This document shows, in pieces, positions 59,970-64,000 of a stretch of 64,000 bases of DNA; the first letter of the stretch is position 1, and every line of letters starts with the position of its first letter. This DNA comes from Jiulongibacter sp966250325. Lineage in GTDB: Bacteria > Bacteroidota > Bacteroidia > Cytophagales > Spirosomataceae. The notes under the pieces were generated by a model, which did no database searches, was not told the DNA's origin, and saw only the letters and a list, made by a program, of their open reading frames with translations. The position numbers were made by a program, and so were the translations under genes. The DNA lies in the NCBI GenBank assembly GCA_966250325.1, contig CBINGY010000011.1:24341-88340 (forward strand), in the 5' to 3' direction.

Positions 59970-61670
59970 CTATAATTTTGATTTTTCAGGGTTTTCGACT
60001 GCCTCGGTACGATGTCCAAGAACCTGTTCGCGGGTTGGTTTATTTTCTGATTTCCAGTCAAATCCATCCAGACGGGTGTCCTGACCATTTATTTCAACTG
60101 GTGGAATCAGCCGGGATTCAGGCTTACCTACAAAGCTGATCCTTTTTACTTTTCGCTCAAAGAAATTAAGGGTCATACGTGAACATTCTACGCGATTCAG
60201 ACCGATCACTTTGTTACGGTCATCTAATGCATAATAGATACTTTCTCCGTTGCCTTCTACGGCTACTTGTTTAATGCTGGTGTCTTCATCAAAAAAGGCA
60301 ACTATTTGACGTCCTTTGATTTGATTAAAATTACTTACAGAATCCTGAGAAATGACAAAACTCCGTTGCTGAAGAAACATTCGGTTGATTTTGTTTTCTT
60401 TCATAAAAACTTCAATCGTATCACCTTCCAGCTGATTCCCGTTACTCCAGATCATAGGTTGCCTTATGAAGGTTATAATGGAATCAACCAGATTATAATT
60501 CAGAGAATCACATACCGCCTGAAAATCGTCCCGATATATCCTCACAGAACCATCTGCAATGAGGAATTCAATAGTATCACGCTCTTTAGCTGCTGTGCTG
60601 TCCTGATTACTTACGCCAGGAATTGCAGCAGTGTCGCTTTTCGAACGCCTTATAATACCTGTGGAATCTGCGATCGTATTATAAACAGAGTCAATGGAAT
60701 TGTATGCAATTATTTGTTCAGCCCTTAAGAAGAGGGTATCACCATCTGTAACTGATCTCATGAGAGCATTTCCGGTTAAACGGGTGAAACCCACAGTCGA
60801 TTTCTTTTCACCATAGTCACCGGTAAGAAGTAAACTGTCTGCTTTACTGAAAAACAGTACGTTTCCAACGCCAGAGCCTTCCTCTATCTGCATATCAAAG
60901 TCTAAGGTATCTGCCTCTAAACTGTACTCTTCATTTTCAACAAAGGATCTTCCAAAGAATCTTGATTTCTTGGTATCAGTAAAATAATACCCTTTGGTGG
61001 CCTTGAGAGTACCGTCGTCTGAAGTAATTGTAGTTGGAGAATTGAAATCGGCCTTGTGCGTATAGCTGTCGTAATCCAGCGTATCGGTACATAAAACGAA
61101 ATCCGGATGCATTAATTCTACATCTCCGTAATAGTTAAAGACTTTTGAGGTTGTATTGTAGTATCCTGTGTTACTCCTCAATACTACAGAGTCCTGATGA
61201 ATAATTCCGGGCTTCGGGTAATAGGCCAGATCGCGGTTTATGTCATAGTCTAACCTTCGCGACTCCAGGGTGGTTTGTCTGTCTTTGAGTATTACTTTCT
61301 TTCCGTAAATCTCTGCTTTTCTGGTGTTTCCGTCGTAATAGAGTGTATCCCCGGTTATGGTTAGCGTGTCTCCCTGATTGATAAGAATTTTACCATAAGC
61401 CACCAGATTATTACTACCTCCGTTGTGTATAGCCTTCTGGCAATTAAGAAAGACACCACGGTGAAAAAAACGAACGTTTCCGTAAAACGTACGTAATGGA
61501 CTTGCCAGATTTTCGCCTACAAGCGAATCTGCTCTGATAAGTTCAATTTTTGATTTTGGACCCAGGTCTTTGGGCGGATTCAAAGGTTTTTGTGCATCAA
61601 TTCTATGAGCATACATCAGACTTGTGAAACATAGGAATGTGAGTAGTACTCTTCTGCTCATGGATCTCAT
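59970..61670 (-). CDS. OstA/LptA-like LPS transport protein
   Basis: This 566-residue protein has a signal peptide (FLCFTSLMYAHRIDA) and a repetitive OstA/LptA beta-jellyroll region: TLTITGDTLYYDGNTRKAEIYGKK, VVLRSNTGYYNTTSK, VLCTDTLDYDSYTH, and further repeats to the end. LptA carries LPS across the periplasm; in Bacteroidota the longer OstA-like protein takes this place. No C-terminal barrel of LptD type is seen, so it is the periplasmic component. It is divergent from tilS with overlapping promoters. Confidence 0.8.
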   Translation of the reverse strand: MRSMSRRVLLTFLCFTSLMYAHRIDAQKPLNPPKDLGPKSKIELIRADSLVGENLASPLRTFYGNVRFFHRGVFLNCQKAIHNGGSNNLVAYGKILINQGDTLTITGDTLYYDGNTRKAEIYGKKVILKDRQTTLESRRLDYDINRDLAYYPKPGIIHQDSVVLRSNTGYYNTTSKVFNYYGDVELMHPDFVLCTDTLDYDSYTHKADFNSPTTITSDDGTLKATKGYYFTDTKKSRFFGRSFVENEEYSLEADTLDFDMQIEEGSGVGNVLFFSKADSLLLTGDYGEKKSTVGFTRLTGNALMRSVTDGDTLFLRAEQIIAYNSIDSVYNTIADSTGIIRRSKSDTAAIPGVSNQDSTAAKERDTIEFLIADGSVRIYRDDFQAVCDSLNYNLVDSIITFIRQPMIWSNGNQLEGDTIEVFMKENKINRMFLQQRSFVISQDSVSNFNQIKGRQIVAFFDEDTSIKQVAVEGNGESIYYALDDRNKVIGLNRVECSRMTLNFFERKVKRISFVGKPESRLIPPVEINGQDTRLDGFDWKSENKPTREQVLGHRTEAVENPEKSKL

Positions 61671-61686
61671 TTAACCATTTCAACCG

Positions 61687-61705
61687 CAAAATTAGCTTAT
61701 TTTTG
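61687..61705. promoter_or_regulatory. Abutting divergent -7 boxes of the OstA-like gene and tilS
   Basis: On the minus strand TAATTTTG (61694-61687) lies 16 bases before the OstA-like ATG. On the plus strand TATTTTTG (61698-61705) lies 21 bases before the tilS ATG. Only three bases separate them, so two polymerases cannot bind together. Confidence 0.5.
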
Positions 61706-61726
61706 TTGCCAGACTAACAGTTTCAT

Positions 61727-63052
61727 ATGCTGCAACGCTTTTTAACAAAGCTTAAGAGTTTGGTTCCCAACGAACAGGAGGGCATTTTGCTGGCCGTTAG
61801 TGGGGGGGTAGACTCTATGGTTCTGTTAAATCTGTTTTCACAAACCAATTACCGTGTTCAAGTGGCTCATTGTAATTATCAGCTGAGAGGTGAGGACTCT
61901 GAACAGGATATGAAATTGGTACAAACCACCTGTACCCATTATGGAATACCCTTTCATGGTATCCGGTTTGACACCAATCAATTCGCTTTGGAGAATGGAG
62001 TTTCCATACAAATGGCTGCCAGAGACTTACGCTATGCGTGGTTTGAAAAGCTAAGCAAGGCGAATGATCTTTCCTGGATTGCCACGGCTCATCATTCTGA
62101 TGACCAGATAGAAACAATATTATTAAATCTTGTTCGTGGTACAGGTGTTCAGGGATTGGCCGGGATTCGGGAGATAAATGGCAACAGGCTTCGTCCTCTT
62201 CTTCAGTTCAGGAGAGAAGATATTGAGTTGTATGCCGCTCAAAACGGGTTGGTATGGAGAGAAGATTCGTCAAACCAAAAAGATGATTACAAAAGGAATT
62301 TTCTACGTCATCAGGTAGTACCTCTTTTAAAACAACAAAATCCAGCTTTGAATGAAGCTTTCTTTCGTTTCGGCCACAGGATGCAGGTTCTCGCAGATTT
62401 TGCAGAGCGTAAATTTCAGGAGTTCTCCACTGCCCATATTGAAACGAACGATTTGACTTCTGAAGTAGATCGTATTCTGTTTTTCAACAAAGATTACCGG
62501 GTATTTACAGAGAAATGGCTGGAGAACCATGGATTTAACTTTGCGGTAATTAGTTCAATATTTGATCCGGAAAGTCATCAAGAACCTGGCAAGGTCTATT
62601 TCAGTAAGAACTATAAATTACTCTCAGACAGAAATAAGATGGTGATGAGCCGGATTCATTCGGCAAATACTGTTTATCATGAAATTACTACGGAGGAAGG
62701 ATGTCTTACTCTGTACTGGGGCAGACGGATAAATTGGTGTTTGATTTTCTCACGGCCTGATGAATCCTTGCTTCGAGAGAAGAACCATGCTTTTCTTGAT
62801 TTAAATAAAGACCATAAGGAAATGACATTGCGGACCTGGCAGGCCGGGGATAGAATGAAACCCTTCGGAATGAAAGGTCACCGCCTTATTTCAGATATGC
62901 TTGTGGACCAGAAAATGTCGCATAGCGATAAAGAAAAGCAGTTGGTTCTGGTAGTTGGCGGTAAAATCGCCTGGCTGGTGGGGCAGAGAATTTCTGCTGA
63001 CTTTGCTTTAAAGGAGGACTCTTCCCGTATTCTGCATCTTTGGCTTAGCTAG
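61727..63052 (+). CDS. tilS: tRNA(Ile)-lysidine synthetase
   Basis: This 441-residue enzyme has the ATP-pyrophosphatase motif SGGVDS (25-30), QVAHCNYQLRGEDSEQD, the TilS core ATAHHSDDQIETILLNL, and C-terminal domains (TilS substrate-binding, about 370-440, with LRTWQAGDRMKPFGM). It modifies C34 of the minor isoleucine tRNA(CAU) to lysidine, which is essential. Complete length. Confidence 0.95.
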   Translation: MLQRFLTKLKSLVPNEQEGILLAVSGGVDSMVLLNLFSQTNYRVQVAHCNYQLRGEDSEQDMKLVQTTCTHYGIPFHGIRFDTNQFALENGVSIQMAARDLRYAWFEKLSKANDLSWIATAHHSDDQIETILLNLVRGTGVQGLAGIREINGNRLRPLLQFRREDIELYAAQNGLVWREDSSNQKDDYKRNFLRHQVVPLLKQQNPALNEAFFRFGHRMQVLADFAERKFQEFSTAHIETNDLTSEVDRILFFNKDYRVFTEKWLENHGFNFAVISSIFDPESHQEPGKVYFSKNYKLLSDRNKMVMSRIHSANTVYHEITTEEGCLTLYWGRRINWCLIFSRPDESLLREKNHAFLDLNKDHKEMTLRTWQAGDRMKPFGMKGHRLISDMLVDQKMSHSDKEKQLVLVVGGKIAWLVGQRISADFALKEDSSRILHLWLS

Positions 63053-63167
63053 TAAAGAGTTTTTGAAGTAGGTTCATCGGGCGTGTGTTCAATAGTGTTT
63101 ATGTCATTAAATAGACACTTTGGCATGACTTTTGACTTTTTCTTCCTGTGCATTTTCCTAAGCTATA

Positions 63168-64000
63168 ATGTTTTTAAGATTACCCGTTCGGGACATATCG
63201 TCTAAATTTCTTAAAACGCTGCTCTTGTTGCTGGTGTTTACATCCGGAGTTTTGGCTCAGGTGGATATCAAAACAGCGAACAAGGAATACGAGAGAATGA
63301 GCTACATTGAAGCTGTCAAGAAATATGAACAGTTTCTCACTGAGGTGAAATCAGACAACAAGGATATTCCGGAAGCTCTTTCAAAACTCGCCTTTTGTTA
63401 CAAGAAACTTCAGGATTCAAGAAATGCAGAGCGTATTTACCGCAGGCTTTTCGACAATTACAAATCTATACTTGACAGCAAAGAATACCTGTATTATGCT
63501 CAGGTGCTCGCGAGTAATTCGAAATACCGGGAATCCCAACAGTACTATGCTTTATACGGACAGATGCAAGCTACAGACCTTCGGGCCAGAAATTTTACTG
63601 CGGCTTATATGGATCGCTCAAATTTCTACCGCGATTCCTCGCTGTATCAGATCAGGTACGTGGATGAACTGAACTCCAGGCAGGCCGATTTCAGCCCGAT
63701 GTATTACAAAAAGGGAATCGTGTTTGTTTCGGCCAGAAATGAGTCTGGATTTGTAAAACGTGTATTTATAAATAATGGAACCCCTTTTCTGGACCTCTAT
63801 GTGCATCCGGACACGTCTGATTTATTGACTGTCAAGAAGTCATCAACCGGACCCGCAAAAATTTCCACCGGCTCTTCTCAGGTAAAGGCAGCCGAAGAAA
63901 TGCAGGTGTTTTCGAATAAACTAAACTCAAAATACCACGAAGGGCCGCTCACATTTTTCAAAGATGAACGTCAGGTAATTTTCACCCGAAATAACAGCCT
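63168..64000 (+). CDS. TPR/PD40 OmpA-type envelope protein, 3'-truncated by the window edge
   Basis: The frame opens at ATG 63168 and stays open to the end (277 codons seen). It has a signal peptide (LLLVFTSGVLA), a TPR-like helical start (NKEYERMSYIEAVKKYEQF, EALSKLAFCYKKLQDS), and then beta-propeller PD40-type segments (MYYKKGIVFVSARNES, YHEGPLTFFKDERQVIF). This is the N-terminal half of the Bacteroidota OmpA-family proteins with TPR and PD40 (PorE-like), often next to a PorP/SprF gene of gliding or type IX secretion. Its C-terminal OmpA domain and neighbours are outside the window. Confidence 0.75.
   Translation, partial: MFLRLPVRDISSKFLKTLLLLLVFTSGVLAQVDIKTANKEYERMSYIEAVKKYEQFLTEVKSDNKDIPEALSKLAFCYKKLQDSRNAERIYRRLFDNYKSILDSKEYLYYAQVLASNSKYRESQQYYALYGQMQATDLRARNFTAAYMDRSNFYRDSSLYQIRYVDELNSRQADFSPMYYKKGIVFVSARNESGFVKRVFINNGTPFLDLYVHPDTSDLLTVKKSSTGPAKISTGSSQVKAAEEMQVFSNKLNSKYHEGPLTFFKDERQVIFTRNNS

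Noticed and set aside
59819..60088. 89-codon minus-strand frame after the OstA-like gene
   Set aside because: Overlaps the end of OstA in another frame and runs into AT-rich promoter DNA.
60267..60728. 153-codon frame opposite the OstA-like gene
   Set aside because: The OstA-like repeats on the minus strand are clear; this frame shows no features.

Overview
The window looks like a chromosomal stretch of a Bacteroidota bacterium, probably of the order Cytophagales. The evidence is a protein with a type IX secretion sorting domain, BshA (bacillithiol synthesis), Rpb6-type RNA polymerase omega, a long NusB, OmpA/PD40 and TonB-receptor proteins, lipoproteins with relaxed lipoboxes, and promoters of the Bacteroidota form TTTG-N19-TAnnTTTG. 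It is mostly ordinary housekeeping and accessory chromosome. I see no rRNA, CRISPR array, integrase or insertion sequence, and only one tRNA.

Layout. 1-3.5 kb: end of a repetitive fibre-like surface protein, a decayed gap with two signal-peptide-like fragments, a glycosyltransferase and a multi-membrane GT87-like transferase. 3.6-8.2 kb: CoA-binding protein, then an AraC regulator divergent from a three-gene hydroxyproline operon (DapA-family deaminase, 2-epimerase, FAD oxidase). 8.2-11.2 kb: TrkH/KtrB-KtrA potassium uptake plus a VOC protein. 11.3-12.6 kb: OmpA-family protein. 12.8-18.8 kb: a copper island (HMA-AraC fusion regulator, metal-binding lipoprotein, exported HMA protein, cytosolic HMA chaperone, CopA) that encloses a translationally coupled aldehyde dehydrogenase/sterol desaturase pair. 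18.9-25.5 kb: an unrecognised lipoprotein, NTF2-like and membrane proteins, LD-carboxypeptidase, a SatD-like/DUF3307 pair, a KirBac channel and a DUF721 protein. 25.6-27.9 kb: YajC, DUF1573 lipoprotein, YtxH, NusB.

28-48.4 kb: S41 peptidase; alpha-L-fucosidase plus NagA (fucosylated or GlcNAc glycan use), preceded by a possible leader peptide and terminator; HAD phosphatase; ABC exporter with a degenerate ATPase motif; NDH-2 and BshA; UbiA-family prenyltransferase; PurN; a 1128-residue PVC-type cytochrome divergent from a Tat-exported Gfo/Idh oxidoreductase; cytidine deaminase; TonB-type receptor; YheT hydrolase. 48.5-57.7 kb: tRNA-Leu(CAG), VWA protein, DUF3050, endonuclease III, MOSC, EVE, an unknown exported protein, TPR lipoprotein, ThrS and InfC. 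57.8-64 kb: envelope-biogenesis block (RpoZ, BamD, T9SS-sorted protein, OstA/LptA-like), TilS, and the 5' part of a TPR/PD40 OmpA-type protein cut by the window edge.

The least explained signals are: the small ORF, hairpin and terminator upstream of the fucosidase (31886-32030); three copies of a 9-bp word in front of the SatD-like/DUF3307 pair; perfect 12-bp palindromes at two copper-gene promoters; and the HMA-AraC fusion itself.
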